Assembly (NCBI GenBank): GCA_026936335.1
Contig: JAPMXV010000022.1
Coordinates: forward strand, 169,290-233,289
Origin: Mantamonas sphyraenae
Taxonomy: Eukaryota; CRuMs; Mantamonadidae
Direction of reading: 5' to 3'
DNA length: 64,000 nucleotides
Every line of letters starts with the position of its first letter. Position 1 is the first letter of the stretch. The position numbers and the translations under genes are program-made. The notes under the pieces were generated by a model. It did no database searches. It saw only the letters and a list, made by a program, of their open reading frames with translations, and was not told the DNA's origin. Positions 1-12,100 of this stretch are shown piece by piece.

Positions 1-1619
1 ACGGTGCGTGAGCAGGACGAGTGTACAGCACAGTGCGAGTTTCACAGCCTCACGGGCCAAGTGGCACGAGTGTACAATCAAAAGGCCACAACATCAACGT
101 GAGTGGTGCGGAGGGGTGTGGGGTGTGGGGGAGTGTACAGGTAGAGTGGAGGGAATGTTGATGGTGCCGATGCTGACGCCCACTGTCCGAGTGGTGTTAC
201 AGGATGCAGAACTACCTGAGATGTGGCGGAGGCATATGGTGCAAGCATGGCGACTGGGAGATGACCACGTATGAGTTCAAGGGTACCAAGCCGGACACGG
301 AAACGGGCGTGGATGTCCATGGAGTGAACATCCCCTTGGCGTTGATTGAGGGCAAGAAGAAGCACGGTGGTGATCAACATATGGATTTAGTGCTTGCGGA
401 AGGGATTACAAGCATCCTGTATGTGCAGGCGATGCTTGACTGGACGGATGAGGAGAAGGAGCCACCGAAGATCCCATTGCTGCTGCGGTGTTTCTCGGGA
501 CCCCAGGTCGTGGTGGGTGTGATGTGGTACACACTGGGCAAGCCCGGCCAAGGAGCAGAGTCGTTGTGGATGACAAACGCAGTGGACGTGAGCAAGGACT
601 CGCGAGACGCACGCGCGTTGCTTCTGGTCGAGGAGGTGCTCTTCCAGCACATGAACGACGTTTTGGAGACACTGGAGAGCAAGACCAAGAGGAGGAGACA
701 GTGTGTGCGAGCTCTACACTCGCTGGTGGGCTCTGGGCGTCGGACGATCCCGCGGTCAGGTGTTTACACCGTAAAGGGCCGCTCACTGTTGCCACCACCA
801 CCAAAGAGAGGGAGCGGGGGCGGAGGCAGCATGGGAAGCCAGGGAAGCTCGGATGGAGGTGACAGCCAGGACAGCGGGTGGAGTGAGGAGATGTCGGCTC
901 TTTACAACGAGATGTCGAGGGAAGGTGCGCGTGTTCTGGGTCAAGCGGGGGTGGAGACGGGTCCGCCGTTGCTGTATGGCGACTTGGGGCTGTCGCGAGG
1001 GCAAGGCAGATTTGAAGAACGGCCGGTTTTCTGGAAAGTGATGATGAAAGAGAGCGCGGAGTTTGTGGCCAACGAGGAACTGATGGAGAGCAAGGAGCGG
1101 TGGGGTCTGTGCCCTGTGGTTGTGAAGAGTGGAAGGGTGGTGGGTGGAAGGGCTGTGGGTGCTGTGGCACTGCCGTTGTGTCACGTGCTGGAGAATGGAC
1201 TGCCTGAAGGGGTGACGCTGCACAGGGTGATGGAGGAGGTGAAGATGTGTGTGGATGCACTGCATGGAGCTGGAAAGTGGCACATGGACATCAAACCGGG
1301 GAACATGGTGTGGTTTGAAGGAGGAGTACGGCTGGTGGACCTGGAGAACATTGGGGTGGAATTGCAGGATGCGGGTGTGTCGCTGCGGATGACGGAGGAG
1401 TACACGGCACCGGAAGTGTTTGGAGAGAACGGGATGGTGCTGGACAAGACAGGGTTGCAGCAGGCGGATCTGTGGAGCACGGGGGCTGTGGTGAGGGATT
1501 TGGCAAGGATGGCACGTGACGCAGGAGTGTGCGATGTGGAGGAGGAGGTGGTGGAGCGGGTGGTGAGGGCACTGCAGGCGGAGGAGCCTGGGGAGCGTGG
1601 ATGGTTGGATGGGTGGTGA
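1..1619 (+). CDS. Protein kinase-like multi-copy protein, copy 1 (5' end outside window)
   Basis: The window opens inside the penultimate exon (1-98), followed by an intron (99-202, gtgagt...ttacag) and the last exon (203-1619). The joined frame matches copies 2 and 3 at 16302-18786 and 19893-22397. The last exon encodes a divergent kinase fold. A possible beta-3 lysine lies in the FWKVMMKES stretch. The catalytic loop reads HMDIKPGNM (HxDxxxxN, not HRD), the metal-binding loop is DLE rather than DFG, and the activation end reads YTAPEVF. Asp and Asn of the catalytic loop are kept, so activity is possible but unproven. Compared with the other copies it has a five-residue insertion (VVGGR) near 1134-1155. 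It converges on Elongin A, whose 3' end also follows copy 3. Substrate and location are unknown. The architecture recalls Crinkler-type secreted kinases, but I see no matching N-terminal header. Confidence 0.75.
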
Positions 1620-1751
1620 GAAGGTGAGTTGGGGAAGAAGCGAGGTAGGCATGTTGATTGGAATTCGATGTTGCCCGATCCCATTTTTTGGTGAGGTTCG
1701 GTCTGTTGGTGGCGTTGTGCATGGGAGGTCGCACAGCACACCTCCAGAATT

Positions 1752-2381
1752 CTACCGCTTGCGCAGGCTGCGTTCCAGCGCTCGCATCCCTTCGCTCTTG
1801 AACCTGCTGCTGCTGCTACTGCTACTGCTGTACACGTGACCCCTCCCCCCTCCCAATTTCTTTGCTCGTCGTTGTGCTCGGCGCACTTCGGGATCCATGG
1901 CGAGCATCCGTGCGCTGGGTGTGATGACCTCGCTTTGGCGCAGCTTCTGCTCCGCCGCAGATGCCTCGTAGGCACTACGAACGGCCGCACGCACGGCCTC
2001 TTTCTTATCAATCTCCTTTTTCAATGCCTTCTGGAGCACCCTGAGCCAGTTGGTGTCTTGCAGCGCCGCGTGCCGCCGATACTCCAGAGGAAAGTCCTTT
2101 TCGACACAAGCCTGGCACACGCGCATGACTTCGTGCTTGTCCAGCCTCACCTTGCTTTCCTTTACTGCGTCAATGATCCGTTCGGGCTTGAGTTTGGCCA
2201 GCACCTTGCCAAACGCAGCCGGAGGCAAGGGCACCGTCGTCACCAACGCGTACGCCGTCCCTGCGTCCAGGTGAAGCATCAGCGTGCGTAACGACAGGTC
2301 AAACAGCGACCGTAGCTTCACTTGCGCCTTGTGACGCGATCCCAGGAGCATGGACATCTCCTTGACCACACTAAGGAGCAC
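1752..2381 (-). CDS. Elongin A-like protein (short form)
   Basis: Single exon, 209 residues. The order of conserved elements resembles the Elongin A C-terminal domain. A BC-box/F-box-like helix near the N-terminus (SLFDLSLRTL) is followed by CQACVEKDFP, then an NWLRVLQKALKKEI helix, then IR.AY-type and basic R/K-rich segments. In animals and fungi Elongin A binds Elongin B/C, stimulates RNA polymerase II elongation and acts in a Cullin ubiquitin ligase. This protein lacks the N-terminal TFIIS-like region of animal Elongin A. The tail has an eight-Ser run and ends in KR. The stop is TAG, so TAG does act as a stop in this genome. Its last ~150 bp exist as a second, broken copy at 19608-19761. 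Family assignment comes from a remembered pattern and needs a profile search. Confidence 0.6.
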   Translation of the reverse strand: MLLSVVKEMSMLLGSRHKAQVKLRSLFDLSLRTLMLHLDAGTAYALVTTVPLPPAAFGKVLAKLKPERIIDAVKESKVRLDKHEVMRVCQACVEKDFPLEYRRHAALQDTNWLRVLQKALKKEIDKKEAVRAAVRSAYEASAAEQKLRQSEVITPSARMLAMDPEVRRAQRRAKKLGGGRGHVYSSSSSSSSRFKSEGMRALERSLRKR

Positions 2382-2598
2382 ACACGCTCAACACTTTTCG
2401 TCTGAATTGTGCCCGTCTGCGCGACCATCATTCACCCACGAAGGAGCAATGGACGTGCAACTGCAACTCCATGCCCGCCACACACACAATGTATGGGCTG
2501 TGTGGGGTGTGCACGAGGTGGGATGCAACACAAACTCGGGACGTCGACACACATCACACATGCCAAGGGGAAAGGACAAACACAAGGTTGATCCGAGG

Positions 2599-3801
2599 AT
2601 GGGCACGTCGTCCCATTCGCCGTTTGCCCTGCACATGCACGGCAGCGGGTTGGATGACGACGCGGCCTGGTTGCGAGACCATGCCTCTCTCGCCGACCCG
2701 CTTGTGGTCCAGAGCCTGCTGGAGGAACGTGAGAGCTCCTCCTCTTCCTCTTCCTCTTCCTCTTCCTCTTCCTCTTCCTCCTCCACGTCTCCTACACACA
2801 TCGCCACTGAGGAGGTCGTTGAAGACATTTGCCGTGTCTGCCACGAGGGCGTACGTGTTCGCCGCGCCCCAGGTTCCCCTTGCTCCCCACTCCGTTTCTC
2901 CTTACTCACACGTCTCACCCTCCACTCCCTCATTCCACGTCCAAATCATCTCTTTCCTCCCATCACTCACCGTCCCATGATCCCATGCAGCGCAACGCCG
3001 GCGAGTTGTTTCATCCTGTGTGTTTCCCACTTCTCCTTCCCCCACCCCCCGACGGCGGCCCGTCCCTCCCCCACACACTCTCTGACACGTCCACACCCGT
3101 CCACCCGTACTCGCTCGTTTCATTGTTGCAGTGCAATTGCAGCGGATCCATCAAATACGTCCACGCAGAGTGTCTGTCGTCGTGGCTTGAGCACAGCCGC
3201 AAACAGCCTCGCTGCGACATCTGCAACCGCGACTTTACCTTTCAAGACGTGTATGCAGACGGTGCGCCACAGCGCCTTCCCTGGGCCGAAGTGTTTGCCG
3301 GTGGCGTGCAGCGTGTGGGCTCTGCTGTGAGCACCCTGTTCAAGAGCATGGTCGTCTATGTGCTTTGGTTTGTGGCCATGCCCTACGCCACCGCCCTCTC
3401 TGCCCGTCTCTGCCTCCTTCAGTCGCACCAGGACATGTGGACGTTTGTCTTTCACAAGGGCAATTGGCACCTGATTGTCCTCGATCTGTTTCTCGGTTTC
3501 AACGTCTGCCTGGGCTTCATCGCCTGCGTTTGGGGGCTCTCTTCCCTCATCGAGTACCTTCACACACACGCCCAGATGCTTGCTATCCACGCAGAGGCCG
3601 GTTTGCCCCAGGAACTCGTGGCCGAGGAACTCATCCTTGACGGCACAGAGCCCCCCCCACGCGACGTTCAGGAATTGCTCGACGCCATCGCTCACCCACA
3701 CAACGACCCGCTCTTCTTCCTCCTCAACGACCACCCGCACGCAAACAACAACAACGCTGCGGCAGACGTCGATGCCCACGTTGGTCCTGCACACCCCAAT
3801 C

Positions 3802-3833
<32 letters not shown>

Positions 3834-6107
3834 CACGATGGCAACCAGCCAGCACAGGCAGTTGGAGCAAACGGCGGAGGAGATCAGGAATTGCCGCACC
3901 CGCCTCTTCAAGGCGACGGCGAGGAAGACGTGCGCGCCGCAGGCGGACAAGAGGTGCAACGGCCACAGGCACAGGTGGCTGAGGAGCGTGGTGCAAGACG
4001 ACAAAGGCGACCAGACAGGCCAAACAACTTGCGCGGGATCCTGGAGCTGGAGGGGCCCGTCAGCGAAACGGTGTTGAACATACTTGGGTTTTGGTTTGCC
4101 GAGTCGCTGGTGCTTGTGTTTGCCCTGCTGCTTCCGTTTACGCTTGGGCGCATCCTGCAGTTCCTGTTGGACGTGTACATGCCTCTGTCTCCCAGCGTGG
4201 CCATTGGCACCGCCCCTGTGCGTCTGCGCGACCACCCTGCACACCTGTTGTGGCTTGCTGGCTCCGTGCTCCTCTTTCTCCTGATTTCCCTCTGGCTCAG
4301 CGCACACCGCGCTCTGCGCACACGTTATGGATGGGCGGTGGACCACACCCAGCAAGCTGGTAGGCTATTGCGATTCACATACACTCTCCTGTACGTGCGC
4401 ATTTTCATCAAGGCAGGCGTGGTGTTTGCCACCTCGCTGGTGCTGATCCCCTTGGCTGTGGGCTATGCCGTCACTCGCCTTGGGGCAGACCTGTTTCTCA
4501 AGGGCGGTTACTACGGCATGGATCCAATTGTCTGGGACGCACCCGTCATCCTGGGCTTCCTGCAATGGGGCATGGGGTTTGTCTTTTTGTTCAGTTTTGT
4601 GCAGGTCATGCAGACGCTGCGTGCCATGCTGCGCAAGCCCGTGATGTGGTTTGTGCGCGATCCGGACGCCGGTGACAACATTGTGCGCGAGGCCCTCATG
4701 CTTCCCTTTACACGCCACCTGCGTCGCATTCTGTTTATGGCAGCGGCCTACACAGTGTCACTTGCCCTGACTCTGCACTACCCGATTGCTCTTTGGCGTG
4801 TTGCGCTGCCCGGGTTGATCCCCTTGCGCTTTCACAGCACCGCCCCGATGGACTTTATCCTGTGGGACCAGGTCACGCTGCAGCTCACCTACCACGTCGT
4901 TTCCTACTGTCTCCGTGGCATCAGTCTTTACAATGTCATCTACGCCTGGATGGACGCCATGGGAGAGACTCTGCGTTTGCGTTCCTTCCTGTTTGGCGGC
5001 CATCTGCACAACGAGGAGTACGAGGACGAAGACCAACGCGAGCTGGAGGATGACAGCAGGAACGACGAATCACGGGAAGATGCAGCCGATCTGCTGGGTG
5101 TGGGTGTGGGTGTGGGTGTGGGTGCAGCTGCTGCAGAGGAGGAGCAGGAGGTGGATCCGGCGACGATTGACCCCACCCATGGAGACACGATTGTGATGGC
5201 AGAGGACGGGTGGGTGCGTTACCCCAACCTTTTTGTGCCGCGTGTGCTCCTCCTGCTTGTTGCCATGTATGTGACGTGGCTGACTGTGCAGAGTGTAGTG
5301 GTGATTGGCAGCGTGTTGCTGGGCCGCGGGGTGTTGGCCTACGTGCGTGACTCGTCGTACGATCTACAGGCTTTCCAGGTGGGCTTCGCCCTGCAGTGTC
5401 TCGTGTACAAACTTCTGCAGGTGTTGTGGCCACGGGCCAACGAGAACCCGGACGGAACGGGTCGGGTTTCAACGTCGCACTCACTGGCAGCCTCTGCGTG
5501 GGAATGGTGCACACGGGTCGTGCGTGAACTGACCCAATGGGTAGTTTTGGGAACCAAGTGGCTGGCGGTGGTGACTGTGTTCTACGGCATCCTGGCACCC
5601 ACCCTCGGTGCGCTGATGTTGCTCGTGCAAGCTCCATTGCACTATCCCATCACAGAAACAGCCACACCCACAACCATGATGACACTTCGTTCCATCTGGT
5701 TCTTGGGCATCGTGGGTGTCCACATCTGGCTTCGCTGTACGCAGCTGTGGGCGAGGATGCCATTCCACCAACAAGTTGTTCGTGCTGCGCGCCACGACGC
5801 TCTGGACAATCCCAACCTGTACATACTGCTGGGCCAGGTGCTCCTTCCCGTCACTGCTGCGGCTCTGTTTTACCTCTGTGTGCCAATGGTGCTGGCGCAC
5901 GTGGTACTGCCCGCTCTCGGAGCGTCACTGCTTCTGTGCGAGGCCGTGTACCGCTACGCATACGCCCTGGTGTTTGTCCTGGCTGCAACGGTGCTATTAA
6001 CCACCACTCTCATGCGTCAGTGGGCGTGGCTCCACGACGCCGTACGCGACGACAAGTACCTCAGCGGCAGGGCGCTCGTCAACCGTGTCGCAGCGCCGGG
6101 GAGGTAA
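2599..6107 (+). CDS. RING-CH membrane E3 ubiquitin ligase, MARCH6/Doa10 type
   Basis: Three exons: 2599-2850, 2991-3017 (only nine codons) and 3132-6107, with introns gtacgt...tgcag and gtgtgt...ttgcag. Splicing rebuilds the RING-CH finger: CRVCHEG + RNAGELFHP + CNCSGSIKYVH, then the CDIC pair. Unspliced, the finger is broken. The rest is a multi-pass membrane protein with many hydrophobic segments between about residues 180 and 980. These are broken by acidic loops with an Asp run (3802-3834) and a GVGVGV stretch. The C-terminus DDKYLSGRALVN resembles the conserved end of MARCH6/Doa10. That family sits in the ER/inner nuclear membrane and ubiquitinates degradation substrates. I chose the ATG at 2599 because upstream in-frame ATGs run toward the divergent Elongin A gene; 2350 is possible. 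A Ser run (2734-2785) precedes the RING. Confidence 0.88.
2734..2785 (+). repeat. (TCTTCC)n repeat coding for Ser
   Basis: An in-frame hexanucleotide repeat in exon 1 of the RING-CH gene giving a poly-Ser run ahead of the RING. Confidence 0.9.
3802..3834 (+). repeat. (GAT)n repeat coding for Asp
   Basis: About ten in-frame GAT codons in a cytosolic-type loop of the RING-CH membrane ligase. Confidence 0.9.
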
Positions 6108-6241
6108 GAGGTGTGTGCCAACGTGTGTGACATCACATGTGTGATGTTGGATGTGTGAGTGTGAGTGTGGGAATTGATGAACGAATGGGTTGAGCTGCAC
6201 ACGATGATGAACAAGCTTGGTGGATGTGTCTCTGTGGCGTT

Positions 6242-7318
6242 TCATTTGGTGTAGCAGTAGTATGTGTCGAGGTTGCCGACCATATCGGTGAGGTTGTGCA
6301 GAAGGGTGCCGACAATGGGCAAGGCAGAGCCGAGGTCGAGCAATGCCTTTGCCGGTCTGCTGGTGGCATTGTGCATGGGTGGCCGCACGAGGTAAAACAA
6401 CCAAAAGAACATGCGCAGACGTAGTTCCTGGGTCTCTTCGTCGGACAGGTGGTCACCGGTGCCCGTGCACAGGCGGCTGCCAACGTCGAGTACCAACGAC
6501 GTGACCCATGGCGTCCATGCGTTCTTGCGACATACAGCCACGGCGGTCAGATGGACCAAAGGGCGCAGTATGTACAGGACTTCACCCAGCACCTGCGTCT
6601 GCCTGGTCTGGTTGGTCAGGAACCGCTGAGAAAGTTCGAGCAAACCCGACCGTGCCTCCGTCTTTGCTTTCTGCGCCTCCTGCATGCGTGCTTGCATGCG
6701 AGAGCCCACCATGGGTTGCACATCGCCCATCTTCGAAGCCACCGACGCGTTCACATTGGCCATGGCAGCCTCCATGTCCTCCATCTGCTGCTGTTTGCGG
6801 GAACGCTCGTGCTCCGCAGCGCCGAGTCGTCGCAGGGGCGGATACGTGGCGTGCATGAAAAGGGTGGGTCGCATGGTGGATGCCACCTGCTGCTTGCTCT
6901 GCTGCTGTTCCCGGTGCGACAGCAGGAGCAACTTGAGCGAGACCTGAGCGGCCTCGGTGAGGATGGCCACCAGGAGTTGGAGCGAGGGGCCGCCGAGGCG
7001 ACGGGCGAGCAGTTCCAGAAGCAGCTCGGAGTTGGTCAGCGCCGTGAGGGCGGTACGGTATTCCCACTGCTCATGGTACTGTTCCGGAATGGCAATGCCT
7101 CGTTCGCGTGCCTGGAGGGGATTGAGCAGAAAGACGAGATCGTGAGCCTGTCCCAACAGCGCCAGGGCGGTGTACACCGCCTCTGTGGCGAGCTGGGACT
7201 CGCGAAAGCGGCCGGGCACAAACATAATCACCTGACGCAGCAGGGCCTCTGCGTTTGCCACCTTGTCGGCGTTGTCCAGCACCCACTGGCTGTACGAGTC
7301 GCTGGAACGGGTGCTCAT
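6242..7318 (-). CDS. PEX16: Peroxisomal membrane protein PEX16
   Basis: Single exon, 358 residues; human PEX16 is about 336. The N-terminus (YSQWVLDNADKVANAEALLR, then PGRFRESQLATEAVY) matches the PEX16 family's conserved opening block. Further conserved helical segments (SELLLELLARRLGG; LRPLVHLTAVAV) follow. PEX16 inserts in peroxisomal and ER membranes and recruits other peroxisomal membrane proteins through PEX3/PEX19. A charged, Gln-rich insertion sits around residues 140-230. The gene is divergent from the zinc finger gene, with 80 bp between start codons that must hold both promoters, and convergent with the RING-CH gene (134 bp). Confidence 0.85.
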   Translation of the reverse strand: MSTRSSDSYSQWVLDNADKVANAEALLRQVIMFVPGRFRESQLATEAVYTALALLGQAHDLVFLLNPLQARERGIAIPEQYHEQWEYRTALTALTNSELLLELLARRLGGPSLQLLVAILTEAAQVSLKLLLLSHREQQQSKQQVASTMRPTLFMHATYPPLRRLGAAEHERSRKQQQMEDMEAAMANVNASVASKMGDVQPMVGSRMQARMQEAQKAKTEARSGLLELSQRFLTNQTRQTQVLGEVLYILRPLVHLTAVAVCRKNAWTPWVTSLVLDVGSRLCTGTGDHLSDEETQELRLRMFFWLFYLVRPPMHNATSRPAKALLDLGSALPIVGTLLHNLTDMVGNLDTYYCYTK

Positions 7319-7398
7319 CGTGGTGGCGGCCTCGACGCGGCTGCAACCACAGCAAACAAGGCGGCGGTGGTTCTCTGGGGTTGTAGTATCGTGTGGTG

Positions 7399-9136
7399 AT
7401 GAAGCTACCCAAATCGGCCAAGTTGAAAAAGGGCCAAAAGGTAAAGGTGGAGGTGCAGGACGAGGAGGGACGCAAGGTGAGCGATGAGGCGCTGGCGGAG
7501 TTGATCACACGCGTCGGTGGACAGGGCAAGTGGGACGAGTTGACCAAAAAGATGCATCGGGTGCATGTGCTGGACCGACGCACCGAAGTAAATGACCGTG
7601 CCAAGCTGGTGGGCCAGATGCTGGCACTGGACGAGGACGGCGAAGGAGTGGAAGGCGGAGGCAGAGGCGACGGCAACAACAGCCGTCCAACACGCAACCA
7701 GATGCGAATGACAAAGAAAAAGGTTGGTGCAGGTGGCAAAGAGGATACGCGGAGTGGGTTGCAACGAGCGGTGGACAAGTATAACAAGAAGATTGGCCAG
7801 GTGTACCACAACAGGGAGGCGCTTGCAAAACTGCTGGCCACTCACCGACTGCGCTGGACCATGCCTCCGCCACCCATGGATTACGGCGAGCTGGTGTCCA
7901 TGAAGCGACCCGCCCAAATGGCCCTGGTGGCACAGAAACGATTTCATCCGGGGCCCATGCCGCCCCTGGTGGTGGCCGACGGCTTGGGCAGCGGAGGCGA
8001 GAGCAGCAGCAGCACGAATGCGGCCACCAAGGACGGCGACGACGCGCAAGGGAGGGAACAGGAGGGAGAAGACAGCGCAATGGGTGCATACAAGGCCAAG
8101 GGGCACGAGGGGCAGAAGGAAGAGGAGCAACAGGGTGTGAATGCAACGCAGGGGCCAGAGGAAGAATCAAGGAGGCAGCGGGAGGCGGAAGTTCAGCGCC
8201 AAACGCAAGAGGCACTGCGTGCCGCTCAGGAGAGGCTACTGCAGAAGTGGCAGAGTGGTGGGACGAGTGCCGGTATGACTGCTGCTGGTAGTGTGCCGAC
8301 GGTGCATGACATGGACATGTCTGTGCCATGGTCGGGGTATGGGATGGGGATGGGCGCGGGCGGATTGTGGCCTGCCGCGATGTTGCATGGGATGCAACAT
8401 GGATCACCACAGCGGGTGGGTGCAGGGAGGACGAGTGGAGGGTTGTTCAAGGGTACCCTGGGTGGTGGTGGTGGTGGTGGTTTGATGCCCATGCCAAGCG
8501 AGGAGGAAATGGGACAGAGGCGGATGCGGCAGGCGCAGGAGCTTGCAACGGCCAAATCGCCAAGCAAGAGGAATCGGAACAGGGGTACAAACAAGGGTGG
8601 AGTACACGTGACAAGCACAGAGGGACAGGGTGAGATGGAGGTTGATGGGAACCGCGGCGGCGGAGGAGGAGACGATGGTGGGAACAACAACAGCAGCAAC
8701 ATGGCAGAGCATGCACAGCGCGTGGCAGACGAGTTTCTTGCCGAGCTGAATCGATTGACGGATGTGAGCAGTCGCATGCAGGAGAAGCTGGCACAAAGTG
8801 AACAGGAGGAGGGCCGTGTTGATGGAACTGAGGAAACCGGGGTGGTGGGGCTGAAGAGCCGCCGAGCAAGTGATCCGCGGTATGTGGTGACGCTTGACGA
8901 CGACAGTGAGAGCGAGAGCGAGAGTGAGAGCGACCCTGAAGAGGGAGAGGACGGGGAAACGGAACGACAGCGAAGAATGGCGGTGGCAGCGGCAGCGGCG
9001 GCGGCTCGGGCCAAGGCCAAACGGGAGGAGAAACGACGCATGGAAAAAAAGGCGTTGCTGGAGATGCAACGGACACTGGAGGCGACCATCCGCGTTCAGA
9101 AGGAGAAGCTGCAAAAGACAACAACAACGGGCAGCG

Positions 9137-9173
<37 letters not shown>

Positions 9174-12100
9174 CCGCCACAGGGAGAAGCGTAAGATGGA
9201 TGATGCGATGAAAGAGGAGGTTGGAATTAACGACGGAAGGGACAGGGGACACAAATGAGAGTGAAAGGGGACGGGCTGTGGATGGCATGGCGGGCGTCGA
9301 GGGAACAGCGGAACAGCGCAACAGCAGCAACAGCAGCAGCAGCAGCAGCCCGCACACAAACGACAGCGTGTGGGACGTGTCGTGGCAGAGAACAAACCCG
9401 GGTCGAAACAGGCGGCGCGAGAACAGGCGAACAAGGGTGGGTCGAGCAAAACGCTGGGCATCGGGGCAGCAAACCGGCAGTTTCTGCGTGCGTGGACGCA
9501 GCTGCAGGAAAAGGTGGCGGACAACGCACGCACACAACGGCTGGTCAAGCAAAAGATGGAAAAGCTGGCCAGGGAACAGGAAAAGATGCAGGAGATGCTC
9601 ATGCGTGCGAAGGAGGAGGAGAAGAAGCTGATGCGAGCCATGATCCATCTCAAACGGCCGACTGTGGGGCGAGACGAAGGTGCAAGGACAACGGCTGACA
9701 ACACAGCATCACACCAACATACACCGGAGTCACATATGCATGTGGAGGACAGTGTGTCTGGAGCAGCAGGGTCTGGAACAGGTTCAGTGATGGATGTGGA
9801 GGAAGGAGGAAGACAAGATGGGGCTGGGGGTGGCGTACGTGGACACCGTGGAAGGCACAGACTGGAAGAGGTGGTTGGAGCCCATCAGCAGGTGTTGCTG
9901 CAGTTCCGCTCGTACCGTCTGAGCCCGCTGTTTGTTGAGCGCTGGGGCTGTGGGTTTGAGGAGGAGCGATTCAGCAGCAAGATCGACATCATGAGACCGC
10001 TGTGTCCGTATGAGCTAGCAGGGGTGTGCAACGATCGTGCGTGTGGCTATCAACACGCGGCAGACATGCGCATGAGCACAGCGGAGGTGGTGCGCGATCT
10101 GGTGGACTACGTGCCTGCGGAGCAGCGCGATGCCCTTCTTGCCCAACTGGGTGGTGCCACCAAGGTGTCGCCGGCCACAGCTGCTCGGCACGTGGCATCG
10201 ATCCTGTCGCCGCATGGCATGCAGCACGTGAACTGGGCCAAGTGCAAGGACAAGGCGTATGCATACGGCATGCAGGGAGCGGCGGCGGCAGCAGCGGCAG
10301 CGGCAAAGGACAATGTCAATAGCACGCGTGTGGTGTCACTGCGAGGTGACATTGAACGGCGGCACCTGCATGAGCAGGAGCAGGAGCAGAGTAGGACGGG
10401 AGGCCCCGTACGCCTGAGTGTGGCACCTGTGGCTCGTGCGCTGGAGACGTTGGATTCAATGGAGGGAGACGGCACGGTGGGTGCTGGTGTTGGTGCTGGT
10501 GTTGGTGCTGGTGCTGGTGCAGCTCCATGGGGCGAGGACGCGTTTGTGCTGTTGGATCGGGGATCGGAGAGTGTGAACGACGACGACAACGGCGGCAACA
10601 ACGACAACGCGGGTCATGGCAGCGGTGATGATGGTGATGCGTTGGATGAGACGCAGGAGCACATGCGATACTTTGATCTGGGCAAGAGTGTGCAGCAGTA
10701 CACGGAGGAACTGGAGGAGGAGCCGTACAACGTGGCATTGTGGTTGGAGTATGCAGCGCAGTATGTGGTGGCCACGGGGACGGGGCGACACGCAGAGGCC
10801 GGGTTTGTACGATCGGACGCACGTGCGGCACACGTGCTGAGCCTTGCGCTGGAAGCCAACCCGGAAAACGAATCATTGTGGCTGGTGTACCTACAGATGG
10901 TGAGCCGCATGGCCAGCACAGAGGTGCTGTTGGACGTGCTGCAGGATGCGTTGGACATGCTGCCTGTGTCGGTGGCGGTGTTGCAGTTGGCGGTGGATGT
11001 GGAGCCCAGCGTGGATGGCAAGCTGGCCCTGCTGCGCAAGCGACGTCACACTCACCAACTCCTCATCAACAATGCACCGGTTTACTGGGCATGGAGTGTG
11101 GCCATGGAAGCGTGGGTGGTGTGCATGCTGGCGGGTCAGGTGGACGATGCCATCGATGTGTTGCAGCAGGCGCTGGACGAGGCAGCGGACCAACTGCAGC
11201 TTGGACGCGCAGAAGAGCAGCAGCAGCAGCGACAACAGGCTCTTCAAGTGGAGGCAGCACAGCAGACAGCTTGGCTTTGGGCGACCATGGTGTGCGTTGT
11301 GGCGCACGGGACGATGCCACGGCAGCTGGTGCTGTACGAGGAGGAAACTCGGGGGCACGTCGACGTGGAGGTGGATTGGGACAGAGTGATGCAAAGGGGC
11401 GTGGGCGACGCAGTGATGTCGGTGTTGAACCAGGCCATGGGGTTGTTGCAGACGTGTGGCGTGTCACCCAACCACACGGTGCACCTGTGGTTGGCACACC
11501 AGCGTGTGATGTTGCGCATGCATCAGGGCCACATGGACAGTGCTGTGGCCCTGTGCAAGGAGCACGACGCACCGGAGGCTGCCCTGTGGCTGCACGAGGT
11601 CGCATGGCAGATGGGCCAGCACGAGATGGCCGAACAAGCGGTTCAGGCAGTGATTGATGCAAAGCAAGCACGCAAGGAATCGCCATGGAGATGGGTGTAT
11701 GCACACACACGGGCAGTGGTGGAGGCTCAGCGCCAGTCATCCGCTGTGGCCTCGTTGCTGATGGAAATGGACGCCGAGGGGAGGGACCATCTTCAGGACG
11801 AGAGGCAAACGTCGCAACGAGTGCAACAGATGAAAGCACAGTCATTGGAGCTGCAGAACGACGACGAGGGTGAGAAGGAGGATGATTCGGAGCTCGTGGC
11901 ACTGTTTGTAGCCACTGCCGGCTCGGAAATCCTACGCTGGTGTGGCAAGCCTGCGCATGCACGCAGCATGCGACGACTGAACACGGCCAGCAGCAACAGC
12001 AGCAGTGGGTATGGTACTTTGGGCGGCGATGGGAGTGAAGAAGGACGAGGAGGAGGAGGAGGAGGAACACGACGGAGTGTGAGGTTGCATCTGCAGTGGA

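Noticed and set aside
9191-9316. Two separate genes at 7399-9258 and 9370-12804
   Set aside because: A gtaaga donor and aacag acceptor join both halves in phase and remove the only stops; the combined order (coiled coil, zinc finger, HAT repeats) fits one ZFC3H1-like protein.
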